Assembly: GCA_016706405.1 (NCBI GenBank)
Contig: JADJJT010000005.1
Coordinates: forward strand, 1-64,000
Reading direction: 5' to 3'
Length of the DNA: 64,000 bases
Source of the DNA: Sphingobacteriales bacterium
GTDB taxonomy: Bacteria > Bacteroidota > Bacteroidia > Chitinophagales > UBA2359
The notes below the pieces were generated by a model. It had not been told where the DNA came from. It searched no databases and saw only the letters and a list, made by a program, of their open reading frames with translations. The number at the start of each line of letters is the position of its first letter. Within the stretch, counting starts at the first letter, position 1. The position numbers and the translations under genes were made by a program. Positions 47,064 to 56,697 of this stretch are shown here, in pieces.

Positions 47064-47387
47064 TTAACTGATTTTTGGCGGTCGCCAAATGTTTCCGTAG
47101 AAGTTGGAAACGAAAGAGAACTCCCGATTTGGGAATGTGAGTTTTGAAACTACTACGAGTTTTGCAATTTTAATACTGAAAGGCGTGAACTTCGGGTTTG
47201 CTGAAACGCTGCAACAAGTACAAGTGCAAAACGGACTGCAAATATCGTTGGTGTCGTTCTTGTGGCTGTGAGATTGTGAGTTGTCCGAAAGTTCGGTGTT
47301 AGTCTTGCAGTCGTTATACGCATCGCTACACGGCATTATTGACAATGCCAAAATGTAAATGCTGAATATGACTGTAAAAAACTTCAT
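47064..47387 (-). CDS. Small Cys/His-rich exported protein of metal-efflux operon
   Basis: 107 residues with an N-terminal signal-like segment (MKFFTVIFSIYILALSIMPC) and a metal-binding-looking middle: HSHKNDTND followed by CSPFCTCTCC. Small proteins of this type (DUF6660-like) commonly precede CusA/CzcA operons in Bacteroidota. I infer periplasmic metal buffering or sensing. It is the first gene of the operon, 96 bp ahead of the RND gene. An element TAACTTTG, matching the Bacteroidota -7 consensus TAnnTTTG, lies only 7 nt before its ATG, so transcription may start almost at the start codon. Confidence 0.7.
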   Translation of the reverse strand: MKFFTVIFSIYILALSIMPCSDAYNDCKTNTELSDNSQSHSHKNDTNDICSPFCTCTCCSVSANPKFTPFSIKIAKLVVVSKLTFPNREFSFVSNFYGNIWRPPKIS

Positions 47388-47394
47388 TTGGTGG

Positions 47395-47402
47395 CAAAGT
47401 TA
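47395..47402 (-). promoter_or_regulatory. Candidate -7 promoter element of the metal-efflux operon
   Basis: TAACTTTG on the minus strand fits the Bacteroidota -7 consensus TAnnTTTG. A TTTG about 23 nt upstream could serve as the -33 box, although the spacing is a little long. The position implies a nearly leaderless transcript. The rest of 47388-47628 holds no gene that I can support. Confidence 0.3.
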
Positions 47403-47628
47403 GTAAAATTCTGAAACGCTGTATTCAAAGCGTTGGAAAAAAGTGGCTCTTTTGGTTTTGTGAAGCGTTGGCGTTGTGTGTCGGGCAAAACCAAATGTGC
47501 CACTTGTGCGGTGGCAGAAAAACAAAAAAATGTGCGTTGGGCAAAAACTAAATCTTTGTCTTGTGTCATTGTCTGCTCGTTTTTTCTGTCCGTTTGGTCT
47601 TGGTGGTGTCGTCCGTTACCATTGCTGC

Positions 47629-47756
47629 CAACGGTCAAGTATAAGAGCAGTAGCGGATTTCGAGGCGATTACCTCTCCGCCACCGCCAAAGTTCATTAAA
47701 TGCACAGACCTCGATTTTACCATTTCACCCGCTATTGCTCTTATACAATGTTGGCA
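47629..47756 (-). other. attC-like site of the DUF262/nucleotidyltransferase cassette (long class)
   Basis: The arms AGTATAAGAGCAGTAGCGG and CCCGCTATTGCTCTTATAC pair almost perfectly. The DUF262 stop codon (47741-47743) lies inside the right arm, so the last residues of that protein are encoded by the attC. GTTGGCAGC at 47750 mirrors GCTGCCAAC at about 49386-49394. Confidence 0.9.
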
Positions 47757-48751
47757 GCTGGTATTATTTGAGTTCGTATAAATTCACTCCTGTTCACTCT
47801 TGAAGTTCGACTGTTTGTTCCTGCATACATACTTGAATAATATTTGGCATAAATGTTAGTTTCTTTATCCTCATTTTTATTTTGCAAAATAAGCTCTTCC
47901 TGTTCATTTAGCTTTTCAATTATGGACACTATCGATAGGCCTGAAAAGCAAAGTTCACATACAAGACTAAAGAAGTTAGATTTTCTAAACCAAATTGAAT
48001 CTAAAGGAAGTTCACTATCTAAAATGTCAATTATAACATTCGAAACAAGGTCTCTATTTTGTTCAAAATTTGGATACTCATTATTAAACTTTGATATGTA
48101 ATTTTCTACTTCATTGTCTTGTGTGAAATAACCACCTTCTTCTAATGTTGATAAGACTAATAAAATAAAGTGTAAATCAGCCATCCGGGTTAATTCACTT
48201 TCACTAAAAATAGGAACTTTGTGTTCAGCTGACTTAATAATGTTTAAAATTTCTTTTGCACACGAAATAAACTCACCATTGTATATGGCATTATTTATTT
48301 CTATCGCGGTAAGAGTGAAGTTTGTGGAATTTATTCTTTTAAATATTTCAATAATTATCTCAGGCTCAACATCCTTTAAATCCCGTATTGTTACATCATA
48401 GTTTAAAAAATCTCGTTGAGATTGTTCCGGCAAGTCCTTGAATTTTGGTATTCTCTTTTCAAAGCCATCAGCACCTTCAATGTATTTTTGAATCGTTGTA
48501 AGTCTTTGTTGCCCGTCTACTACAACATTTTGAGTAGCTAAAGTTGTTAAGTCAATACCTTTTTGTGAAATATATATTTCAGGAAAAGGATAACCGTCTA
48601 AAATAGTTTGTATAAAATTTTCCATATGGACTGGAGTCCACACGAATTCTCTTTGGAACTCAGGTTGTAGAATTAATTCTTTTCGCTGAATTTTCCCAAT
48701 TAAATCAGAAATTGACTTTTTATCTGGAGTTGCTGGAATTTGCTTTGCCAT
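47741..48751 (-). CDS. DUF262 (GmrSD/ParB-like N-domain) protein
   Basis: 336 residues, no signal peptide. The N-terminal half is a DUF262 domain: LQPEFQREFVW at 28-38, the hallmark VVDGQQRLTTI at 78-88, and the later block EIFKRINSTNFTLTAIEINNA. DGQQR is the nucleotide-binding/hydrolysing motif of GmrS-type and related defence proteins. The C-terminal half is helical with no HNH motif that I can see, so it is not a full GmrSD fusion. It sits 1 bp after the nucleotidyltransferase-fold gene upstream, a tight two-gene operon filling the whole cassette. The pair could be a toxin-antitoxin or phage-defence module; that is inference from domain type and context. Confidence 0.8.
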   Translation of the reverse strand: MAKQIPATPDKKSISDLIGKIQRKELILQPEFQREFVWTPVHMENFIQTILDGYPFPEIYISQKGIDLTTLATQNVVVDGQQRLTTIQKYIEGADGFEKRIPKFKDLPEQSQRDFLNYDVTIRDLKDVEPEIIIEIFKRINSTNFTLTAIEINNAIYNGEFISCAKEILNIIKSAEHKVPIFSESELTRMADLHFILLVLSTLEEGGYFTQDNEVENYISKFNNEYPNFEQNRDLVSNVIIDILDSELPLDSIWFRKSNFFSLVCELCFSGLSIVSIIEKLNEQEELILQNKNEDKETNIYAKYYSSMYAGTNSRTSRVNRSEFIRTQIIPAANIV

Positions 48752-48752
48752 A

Positions 48753-49361
48753 TTATAAACTTTTTAATTTTTTTAAAATCTCTTCAATTGAAGAGCGATA
48801 GTACTTTTCAGCATATTTCTGGTTTTTGAATAACCCTGCTTTTACGATGTAGTTACCTACTTCTGACTTGGAGTGGCTTATGCTTTTAAAAAAGTCGTCC
48901 CAATCCTTTTTTATTTCTTTAAATGCCTGTGTGTTTTGGGGTAACAGGTCAGGCCTCATCCACCCTCGAATAAAGTACTTAATAAATTTAAGATATTTCT
49001 TATACTGCTCTGTATTGAGTCTGATTTCCTGATTTTTAATCTTGTACTGATATTCACTTACTAAGTCAAAATACTTTTCAAAAAGAGTTTCATTAAAAAT
49101 TACAACATCAATATCGCTGTCAAGTGAGAATTTTGTGAATTTATAGGGACTGAATCCGAATTTTGAAGAACCAACTATCATAACCTCATAAAATTCGACT
49201 TGAAAATTGTCTGCTATTCTTTTTCTAAAAAAATAGTAATCATCTTCTCTTTCGTTAAAGACGAATGGCAAACCGTGAAAATAGCTTTTCTGAGTGAAGA
49301 TTTTTCTTTGGTCTTCACCATCAAGGTTTATTACGCTATCTTTATATTCCTCGATTGTCAT
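48753..49361 (-). CDS. Nucleotidyltransferase-fold protein paired with DUF262
   Basis: 203 residues from the ATG at 49361. A longer frame upstream runs into the repeat attC and is not a plausible start. The core shows the nucleotidyltransferase signature VGSSKFG (64-70) followed by DSDIDV (81-86). The C-terminal 100 residues are helical and basic (ending EILKKLKSL). Such small stand-alone NTase-fold proteins are found as antitoxins, toxins and cyclase-like defence proteins. The spacing to the first catalytic Asp is longer than usual (about 15 residues after GS). First gene of the cassette, followed at once by the DUF262 gene. Confidence 0.7.
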   Translation of the reverse strand: MTIEEYKDSVINLDGEDQRKIFTQKSYFHGLPFVFNEREDDYYFFRKRIADNFQVEFYEVMIVGSSKFGFSPYKFTKFSLDSDIDVVIFNETLFEKYFDLVSEYQYKIKNQEIRLNTEQYKKYLKFIKYFIRGWMRPDLLPQNTQAFKEIKKDWDDFFKSISHSKSEVGNYIVKAGLFKNQKYAEKYYRSSIEEILKKLKSL

Positions 49362-49390
49362 TTTTGCTGTTACGTTTTTATACTTGCTGC

Positions 49391-52300
49391 CAACGCCCGG
49401 GCTTTGCGTTGGGCGGCCTACGAAGGACAAATTTACAATACATTTTTAAGTTTTATTAGAAAATTCTCACTTTGAAATAACACTTCTGCCCGCCTAACCG
49501 TAAAGCCATTGTTATATAAATGTTATTTTATCTGCCTGCAAGTTTATACTTTCCAGATACTTTAGCACAACAGTCGGCAAACGACTAACCGTGCTGGCCG
49601 AGTTAATAGTTCCGGAAAACTACTAAGTTTTCAAGCGACCTACAAAATTGCAAATTTTCACCGTGTTTTCCTATAAATTTTTCTGATAATTTTATATAAC
49701 GGAAAAGGCTTTGCGTTGGGCGGCCTACGAAGGACAAATTTACAATACATTTTTAAGTTTTATTAGAAAATTCTTCCCTTGAAATAACACTTCCGCCCGC
49801 CTAATCGTAAAGCCATTGTTATATAAATGTTATTTTATCTGCCTGCAAGTTTATACTTTCCAGATACTTTAGCACAACAGTCGGCAAACGACTAACCGTG
49901 CTGGCCGAGTTAATAGTTCCGGAAAACTACTAAGTTTTCAAGCGACCTACAAAATTGCAAATTTTTACTGTGTTTTCCTATAAATTTTTCTGATAATTTT
50001 ATATAACGCCCGGGCTTTGCGTTGGGCGGCCTACGAAGGACAAATTTACAATACATTTTTAAGTTTTATTAGAAAATTCTTCCCTTGAAATAACACTTCC
50101 GCCCGCCTAATCGTAAAGCCATTGTTATATAAATGTTATTTTATCTGCCTGCAAGTTTATACTTTCCAGATACTTTAGCACAACAGTCGGCAAACGACTA
50201 ACCGTGCTGGCCGAGTTAATAGTTCCGGAAAACTACTAAGTTTTCAAGCGACCTACAAAATTGCAAATTTTCACCGTGTTTTCCTATAAATTTTTCTGAT
50301 AATTTTATATAACGGAAAAGGCTTTGCGTTGGGCGGCCTACGAAGGACAAATTTACAATACATTTCCAACTTTTATTAGAAAATTCTCACTTTGAAATAA
50401 CACTTCTGCCCGCCTAATCGTAAAGCCATTGTTATATAAATGTTATTTTATCTGCCTGCAAGTTTATACTTTCCAGATACTTTAGCACAACAGTCGGCAC
50501 ACTACTTCCCTTGCTGGCCGAGTTAATAGTTCCAAAACTACTAAGTTTTCAAGCGACCTACAAAATTGCAAATTTTACTGTGTTTTCCTATAAATTTTTC
50601 TGATAATTTTATATAACGGAAAAGGCTTTGCGTTGGGCGGTTTACGAAGCACAAATTTACAATACATTTCCAACTTTTATTAGAAAATTCTCACTTTGAA
50701 ATAACACTTCTGCCCGCCTAACCGTAAAGCCATTGTTATATAAATGTTATTTTATCTGCCTGCAAGTTTATACTTTCCAGATACTTTAGCACGACAGTCG
50801 GCACACTACTTCCCTTGCTGGCCGAGTTAATAGTTCCGGAAAACTACTAAGTTTTCAAGCGACCTACAAAATTGCAAATTTTTACTGTGTTTTCCTATAA
50901 ATTTTTCTGATAATTTTATATAACGGAAAAGGCTTTGCGTTGGGCGGCCTACGAAGGACAAATTTACAATACATTTTTAAGTTTTATTAGAAAATTCTTC
51001 CCTTGAAATAACACTTCCGCCCGCCTAATCGTAAAGCCATTGTTATATAAATGTTATTTTATCTGCCTGCAAGTTTATACTTTCCAGATACTTTAGCACA
51101 ACAGTCGGCAAACGACTAACCGTGCTGGCCGAGTTAATAGTTCCGAAAACTACTAAGTTTTCAAGCGACCTACAAAATTGCAAATTTTCACCGTGTTTTC
51201 CTATAAATTTTTCTGATAATTTTATATAACGGAAAAGGCTTTGCGTTGGGCGGCCTACGAAGGACAAATTTACAATACATTTTTAAGTTTTATTAGAAAA
51301 TTCTTCCCTTGAAATAACACTTCCGCCCGCCTAATCGTAAAGCCATTGTTATATAAATGTTATTTTATCTGCCTGCAAGTTTATACTTTCCAGATACTTT
51401 AGCACGACAGTCGGCAAACGACTAACCGTGCTGGCCGAGTTAATAGTTTCGGAAAACTACTAAGTTTTCAAGCGACCTACAAAATTGCAAAGTTTTACTG
51501 TGTTTTCCTATAAATTTTTCTGATAATTTTATATAACGGAAAAGGCTTTGCGTTGGGCGGCCTACGAAGGACAAATTTACAATACATTTTTAAGTTTTAT
51601 TAGAAAATTCTTCCCTTGAAATAACACTTCCGCCCGCCTAATCGTAAAGCCATTGTTATATAAATGTTATTTTATCTGCCTGCAAGTTTATACTTTCCAG
51701 ATACTTTAGCACAACAGTCGGCAAACGACTAACCGTGCTGGCCGAGTTAATAGTTCCGGAAAACTACTAAGTTTTCAAGCGACCTACAAAATTGCAAATT
51801 TTCACCGTGTTTTCCTATAAATTTTTCTGATAATTTTATATAACGGAAAAGGCTTTGCGTTGGGCGGCCTACGAAGGACAAATTTACAATACATTTTTAA
51901 GTTTTATTAGAAAATTCTTCCCTTGAAATAACACTTCCGCCCGCCTAATCGTAAAGCCATTGTTATATAAATGTTATTTTATCTGCCTGCAAGTTTATAC
52001 TTTCCAGATACTTTAGCACAACAGTCGGCAAACGACTAACCGTGCTGGCCGAGTTAATAGTTCCGAAAACTACTAAGTTTTCAAGCGACCTACAAAATTG
52101 CAAATTTTACTGTGTTTTCCTATAAATTTTTCTGATAATTTTATATAACGGAAAAGGCTTTGCGTTGGGCGGCCTACGAAGGACAAATTTACAATACATT
52201 TTTAAGTTTTATTAGAAAATTCTTCCCTTGAAATAACACTTCCGCCCGCCTAATCGTAAAGCCATTGTTATATAAATGTTATTTTATCTGCCTGCAAGTT

Positions 52301-53371
52301 TATACTTTCCAGATACTTTAGCACAACAGTCGGCAAACGACTAACCGTGCTGGCCGAGTTAATAGTTCCGGAAAACTACTAAGTTTTCAAGCGACCTACA
52401 AAATTGCAAATTTTCACCGTGTTTTCCTATAAATTTTTCTGATAATTTTATATAACGGAAAAGGCTTTGCGTTGGGCGGCCTACGAAGGACAAATTTACA
52501 ATACATTTTTAAGTTTTATTAGAAAATTCTTCCCTTGAAATAACACTTCCGCCCGCCTAATCGTAAAGCCATTGTTATATAAATGTTATTTTATCTGCCT
52601 GCAAGTTTATACTTTCCAGATACTTTAGCACGACAGTCGGCAAACGACTAACCGTGCTGGCCGAGTTAATAGTTTCGGAAAACTACTAAGTTTTTCAAGC
52701 GACCTACAAAATTGCAAAGTTTTACTGTGTTTTCCTATAAATTTTTCTGATAATTTTATATAACGGAAAGGCTTTGCGTTGGGCGGCCTACGAAGGACAA
52801 ATTTACAATACATTTTTAAGTTTTATTAGAAAATTCTTCCTTGAAATAACACTTCCGCCCGCCTAATCGTAAAGCCATTGTTATATAAATGTTATTTTAT
52901 CTGCCTGCAAGTTTATACTTTCCAGATACTTTAGCACAACAGTCGGCAAACGACTAACCGTGCTGGCCGAGTTAATAGTTCGGAAAACTACTAAGTTTTC
53001 AAGCGACCTACAAAATTGCAAATTTTCACCGTGTTTTCCTATAAATTTTTCTGATAATTTTATATAACGGAAAAGGCTTTGCGTTGGGCGGCCTACGAAG
53101 GACAAATTTACAATACATTTTTAAGTTTTATTAGAAAATTCTTCCCTTGAAATAACACTTCCGCCCGCCTAATCGTAAAGCCATTGTTATATAAATGTTA
53201 TTTTATCTGCCTGCAAGTTTATACTTTCCAGATACTTTAGCACAACAGTCGGCAAACGACTAACCGTGCTGGCCGAGTTAATAGTTCCGGAAAACTACTA
53301 AGTTTTCAAGCGACCTACAAAATTGCAAATTTTCACCGTGTTTTCCTATAAATTTTTCTGATAATTTTATA
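49391..53371 (-). repeat. R306 cassette array 7 (13 units)
   Basis: Units start at 49391, 49697, 50004, 50310, 50614, 50921, 51227, 51534, 51841, 52146, 52453, 52761 and 53065. The order of variant units from 50310 to 51533 repeats that of 28980-30205 in array 5. A distinctive variant (CACGACAGTCGGCAAACG with TTTCGG and AAAGTTTTACTG) occurs at both 51227 and 52453. Confidence 0.92.
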
Positions 53372-53498
53372 TAACGGGTTGCGGCTAAAAGAAGTGGCGG
53401 CTTTGGAACACTAAACTGTCTAAACGCACAATGTTTATTAGTTGCACAACTGTTTATATTCGCACTTCGCCCGCCATTTTTTTTAGGTGCTGTTAGCG
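53372..53498 (-). other. attC-like site of the Tet-family efflux cassette (long class)
   Basis: The arms GCGGCTAAAAGAAGTGGCGG and CCGCCATTTTTTTTAGGTGC pair with a few mismatches. GTTAGCGGT at 53492 mirrors ACCGCTAAC at 55194-55202, the other end of the cassette. Confidence 0.88.
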
Positions 53499-53525
53499 GT
53501 TCGTTGTTTTCTGTCTATATGGTCA

Positions 53526-54761
53526 TTACTTGTCCACCGATTTTATCAGTCTATTTGATTTTTTAAAACTTTTAAGAAACAAAATTAAACTAATTAATGT
53601 CAATATTGAAGCAATTAAAAAAGGAATTCCTGGAAAATAAATCTCGGATTGTTTTCCCGTAAAGTAAGAAAAACTGCTTGTCATTAACGGTGGTGCAATC
53701 AGAGTTGTCAAGCCCATTAAACTGCCTAAAGCACCTTGAAGTTCACCTTGTTCGTTGTCGGGCATTGCAGAAGACATAATACTTTGAACGGCTGTGCCTT
53801 GAATTCCACCAACTATGAAAAGTAATAAAGCGGTAAAGAGCAACCATTGCCACGGTGTAAAAGCAAACAGAAAAAAGCCCGTCATCATAAGTACAAATCC
53901 TAATACTGCCATTCGTTTGTCGCCCAATTTTTTTGCCAAAATACTGACTAACCATAACTGAACGATAATTGATAGAATGCCTATAAATGCTAATGAGTAG
54001 CCAACAAGAGAGGTGCTCCACTTAAATTTTTCAATGGTGAAAAATGCCCAAACACTTTCCATACTGTGATTAGCGATGGAAACAAAAATCATTGATAGCA
54101 CTAAAGTTTTTATCAATGGGAATTTCTGTAAGTGTTTGAGGGAACCAAATGGATTAGCTCTTTTCCAGTCAAATTTCCTGCGGTTATTTGCTTTTAACGA
54201 TTCCGGGAAAAAGTAATAGCCGAAAATAAAATTGATAAAACTTAAAATAGCAGCAACAATAAAGGGTGTATGAGTTCCGAATTGTCCCAATGTTCCGCCA
54301 ATTATGGGTCCAATTATAAACCCCAAACCAAAGCCTGCGTTTATAAATCCGAAATTTTTAGTTCTATTATCGTCTGTGCTAATGTCGGCAACACAAGCAG
54401 ATGCAACGGAATAGCTTGCTCCTGTTATACCTGCAATTGTCCGCCCAACAAAAAGCCACAAAATACTTGCTGAAAAAGCAAGAAAAATGCAGTCGATGCT
54501 AAACCCAAACAATGAGCTTAAAAGTACTGGTCGCCTGCCATATTGGTCGCTTAAATTCCCTAAAACTGGTGCAAAAACAAATTGCATAATTGCATAAGCA
54601 AATGAGAGCCAGCCTCCGTATTTGGCGGCTGTGCTGATGTCTGAATGAAGTAGATTAATTAGTAGTTGTGGTAGAACTGGAAAAATTAGTCCAAAACCTG
54701 CGGTGTCAATTACGACAACTATTAATACAAATATGAGTGTTGATTTATGATTTGATTTCAT
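53526..54761 (-). CDS. TCR/Tet-family MFS drug efflux transporter (tetracycline-type)
   Basis: 411 residues from the ATG at 54761; the reading frame extends further upstream but that part lacks family similarity. There are twelve hydrophobic segments. The TetA-like start is clear (IDTAGFGLIFPVLPQLL at 19-35), with MFS motif A at 68-77 (GNLSDQYGRR) and the motif-C-like GFGLGFIIGPIIGG. This family exchanges a tetracycline-Mg complex or other drugs for H+ at the inner membrane. Whether this protein confers tetracycline resistance cannot be decided from sequence by eye. Sole gene of its cassette. No TetR-type repressor gene is next to it. A TATCTTTG element 143 nt upstream lies inside an inverted-repeat element. 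Confidence 0.85.
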   Translation of the reverse strand: MKSNHKSTLIFVLIVVVIDTAGFGLIFPVLPQLLINLLHSDISTAAKYGGWLSFAYAIMQFVFAPVLGNLSDQYGRRPVLLSSLFGFSIDCIFLAFSASILWLFVGRTIAGITGASYSVASACVADISTDDNRTKNFGFINAGFGLGFIIGPIIGGTLGQFGTHTPFIVAAILSFINFIFGYYFFPESLKANNRRKFDWKRANPFGSLKHLQKFPLIKTLVLSMIFVSIANHSMESVWAFFTIEKFKWSTSLVGYSLAFIGILSIIVQLWLVSILAKKLGDKRMAVLGFVLMMTGFFLFAFTPWQWLLFTALLLFIVGGIQGTAVQSIMSSAMPDNEQGELQGALGSLMGLTTLIAPPLMTSSFSYFTGKQSEIYFPGIPFLIASILTLISLILFLKSFKKSNRLIKSVDK

Positions 54762-54864
54762 TTTTATGAAGCGATAAATTATAGCATTACTCTGAAAAGT
54801 ATAATGCAGTTTGTTAATAATAAATTCAATTAAGAAGAGTCTCAACCATGTACGTCTTCAAACT

Positions 54865-55002
54865 AAAGTGGACTTTTCCTAAGAGAGTATTTAGTTAATA
54901 ATTCAAAGATAAATGATTTTTTCTTGGGTGTTTTCATAATAATTCAAATTTAAGGATTTTGAAAACACTCTCTTAGTTTTGAACTAAATCAGTCCACTTT
55001 TT
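54865..55002. mobile_element. MITE-like / IS-remnant inverted-repeat element upstream of the tet-family gene
   Basis: About 138 bp bounded by imperfect inverted repeats: AAAGTGGACTTTTCCTAAGA at the left and, reversed, AAAAAGTGGACTGATTTAGT from the right, with CTAAGAGAGT also shared. It has no ORF. It carries TATCTTTG (minus strand, 54904-54911), an exact Bacteroidota -7 match directed at the efflux gene, but no good -33 box. The terminal GTGGACT suggests the ends of an insertion sequence. The rest of 54762-55198 holds no gene; a small AGCGT-AGA-ACGCT hairpin is near 55043. Confidence 0.55.
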
Positions 55003-55198
55003 GCTGACGATTTACATCAACCAGATTTGGTTAAGAAAAAAAGCGTAGAACGCTATGAAAATATTATTGCCTCATAATGGCACAAATATAAACAAAGTTT
55101 AAGACGTCAATGTCGAGTTGCGAAAAATAATTAACAAGACCAACGAAGTGTTAGTTTTTTTGTCGGGCGTTTAATGCTTGTACATTTACAATGACCGC

Positions 55199-55505
55199 TA
55201 ACGGAAAAGGCTTTGCGTTGGGCGGCCTACGAAGGACAAATTTACAATACATTTTTAAGTTTTATTAGAAAATTCTTCCCTTGAAATAACACTTCCGCCC
55301 GCCTAATCGTAAAGCCATTGTTATATAAATGTTATTTTATCTGCCTGCAAGTTTATACTTTCCAGATACTTTAGCACAACAGTCGGCAAACGACTAACCG
55401 TGCTGGCCGAGTTAATAGTTCCGGAAAACTACTAAGTTTTCAAGCGACCTACAAAATTGCAAATTTTCACCGTGTTTTCCTATAAATTTTTCTGATAATT
55501 TTATA
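55199..55505 (-). repeat. Single R306 cassette between two resistance-type cassettes
   Basis: One complete subtype-A unit separates the Tet-family and lincosamide nucleotidyltransferase cassettes. Its attC arms and internal hairpin are intact. Confidence 0.9.
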
Positions 55506-55633
55506 TAACGGTCAAGTATAAGCGTAGTGCGGGTTTTCGGAGCAATACACTGTCCGCCAACACGAACTTTGATAGATGGCAAAATACTAAATTTTAGCCA
55601 CTTCGCCCGCATTACGCTTATACAATGTTGGCG
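55506..55633 (-). other. attC-like site of the lincosamide nucleotidyltransferase cassette (long class)
   Basis: The arms AGTATAAGCGTAGTGCGGG and CCCGCATTACGCTTATAC pair closely. The stem is closely related to that at 47629-47756 (both contain GTCAAGTATAAG), so these two cassettes may share ancestry in their attC. GTTGGCGGTA at 55627 mirrors TACCGCCAAC at 56549-56558. Confidence 0.9.
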
Positions 55634-55642
55634 GTAGTTTAT

Positions 55643-56413
55643 TTATTCAATTCTCCTTAATACCCCCTTTAATTTTGCTTCAACTCCAAGATTATCAAAA
55701 AGTTTTTCAGTCAATGTTAATGTCTTCTTGAAAGCTGTTTTAATATCTGTCGGATCTAATTCTGATGTTGTCTGCTGAAATAACGAATACCAATCTGGAT
55801 CTATGTCTTTTTCCAAGCTTTTTGTTGGACTTTCCCAATGTTTGGTTTGGTATGTTTCAATTCTTATTAACCAAAGTAAATATTTTTGAACATTTGATAA
55901 GCTTTGGTAAGCGTGAGCAAATTCCTGTCGTTTAATTAAGTTGCTTGTTGTAAGTAAAACATTCAACAATGATTGGCTCAACCACAGGATATTTTCATTT
56001 GTTGTTCGATCAGGTACTTTAGTTTTTATTTCTTTGAGCGTGTTAGTCAATAAATCTTCTTTATCTACTAAAATCATCTTGTCAAAGTCGCTAAACTCTA
56101 CCAATCCGTCCCACGATTTGATAACTTCCATTTGGTCGTTTGTCAAAAAATGAAACTCCCCCCTTATCATATTTTCAAAAATGGCAACTTCACTTCCAAA
56201 CTCGTTGGTAAAATATAATGCCAAAGGATGAATTTGGCTTACCCAATTTTCAGCGGAAAATTTTTCTTTATCCTTCAAGAAGATGTAGAATTCAATATCT
56301 GAATATTTGTCCCCTTCATTTTTGGTAAATGACCCATACATAAATACGGCAGAAATATTTTTATCATTTTGAGCTATTGACTTTGTTTTGTCAATCATCT
56401 GTAACTGTATCAT
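55643..56413 (-). CDS. Lnu(F)/Lnu(B)-like lincosamide nucleotidyltransferase
   Basis: 256 residues. The N-terminal nucleotidyltransferase domain has MYGSFTKNEGDKYSDIEFYI (25-44), with the GS motif and the metal-binding D39/E41. The segment FTNEFGSEVAIFENMIRGEF further on is very like lincosamide nucleotidyltransferases of the Lnu(F)/(G) group, and the length is close to theirs. Those enzymes transfer AMP from ATP to lincomycin or clindamycin in the cytoplasm, and lnu(F) is itself known from integron cassettes. A different aminoglycoside- or antitoxin-type substrate cannot be excluded. Sole gene of its cassette. An inverted repeat at 56441-56466 precedes it. Confidence 0.75.
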   Translation of the reverse strand: MIQLQMIDKTKSIAQNDKNISAVFMYGSFTKNEGDKYSDIEFYIFLKDKEKFSAENWVSQIHPLALYFTNEFGSEVAIFENMIRGEFHFLTNDQMEVIKSWDGLVEFSDFDKMILVDKEDLLTNTLKEIKTKVPDRTTNENILWLSQSLLNVLLTTSNLIKRQEFAHAYQSLSNVQKYLLWLIRIETYQTKHWESPTKSLEKDIDPDWYSLFQQTTSELDPTDIKTAFKKTLTLTEKLFDNLGVEAKLKGVLRRIE

Positions 56414-56440
56414 TTTCTAATTTTTTAATATTAACAATCG

Positions 56441-56466
56441 TCCTTTCTACTTAGCGTAGTAAAGGA
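56441..56466 (-). promoter_or_regulatory. Leader hairpin upstream of the lincosamide nucleotidyltransferase gene
   Basis: TCCTTTCTAC and GTAGTAAAGGA form a stem with one bulge and a 5-nt loop, 28 nt before the ATG. Its position in the 5' leader would suit attenuation or mRNA stabilisation, but there is no direct evidence for either. Confidence 0.35.
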
Positions 56467-56554
56467 TATTTCAATTCTTATTCTATCTTACAGTTACTTA
56501 TAGCTTCATTTTCTTGAATGTTTTTCGTTGTTAATCGTTTCTTCAAATTACCGC

Positions 56555-56683
56555 CAACGGTTTGCAGCTACAAGAAGTTGGCGATTTTCACCACAAATGT
56601 TCATGCGGAGAACCAATGTTTGATTAACCACAAATGTGTCTGCGGAGCACTGAACCGCCAATTTCTTGTAGGTGCTGTTATGG
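56555..56683 (-). other. attC-like site of the PKD lipoprotein cassette (long class)
   Basis: The arms GCAGCTACAAGAAGTTGGCG and CGCCAATTTCTTGTAGGTGC pair almost fully. GTTATGGGAT at 56677 mirrors ATCCCATAAC at 57841-57850. Confidence 0.9.
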
Positions 56684-56697
56684 GATGGTTTTTCTCT

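Noticed and set aside
47384..47781. ORFs between the metal operon and the DUF262 cassette (47384-47638, 47433-47699, 47476-47781)
   Set aside because: They overlap an intergenic and attC region in conflicting frames, with no signal peptide or motif and low-complexity composition.
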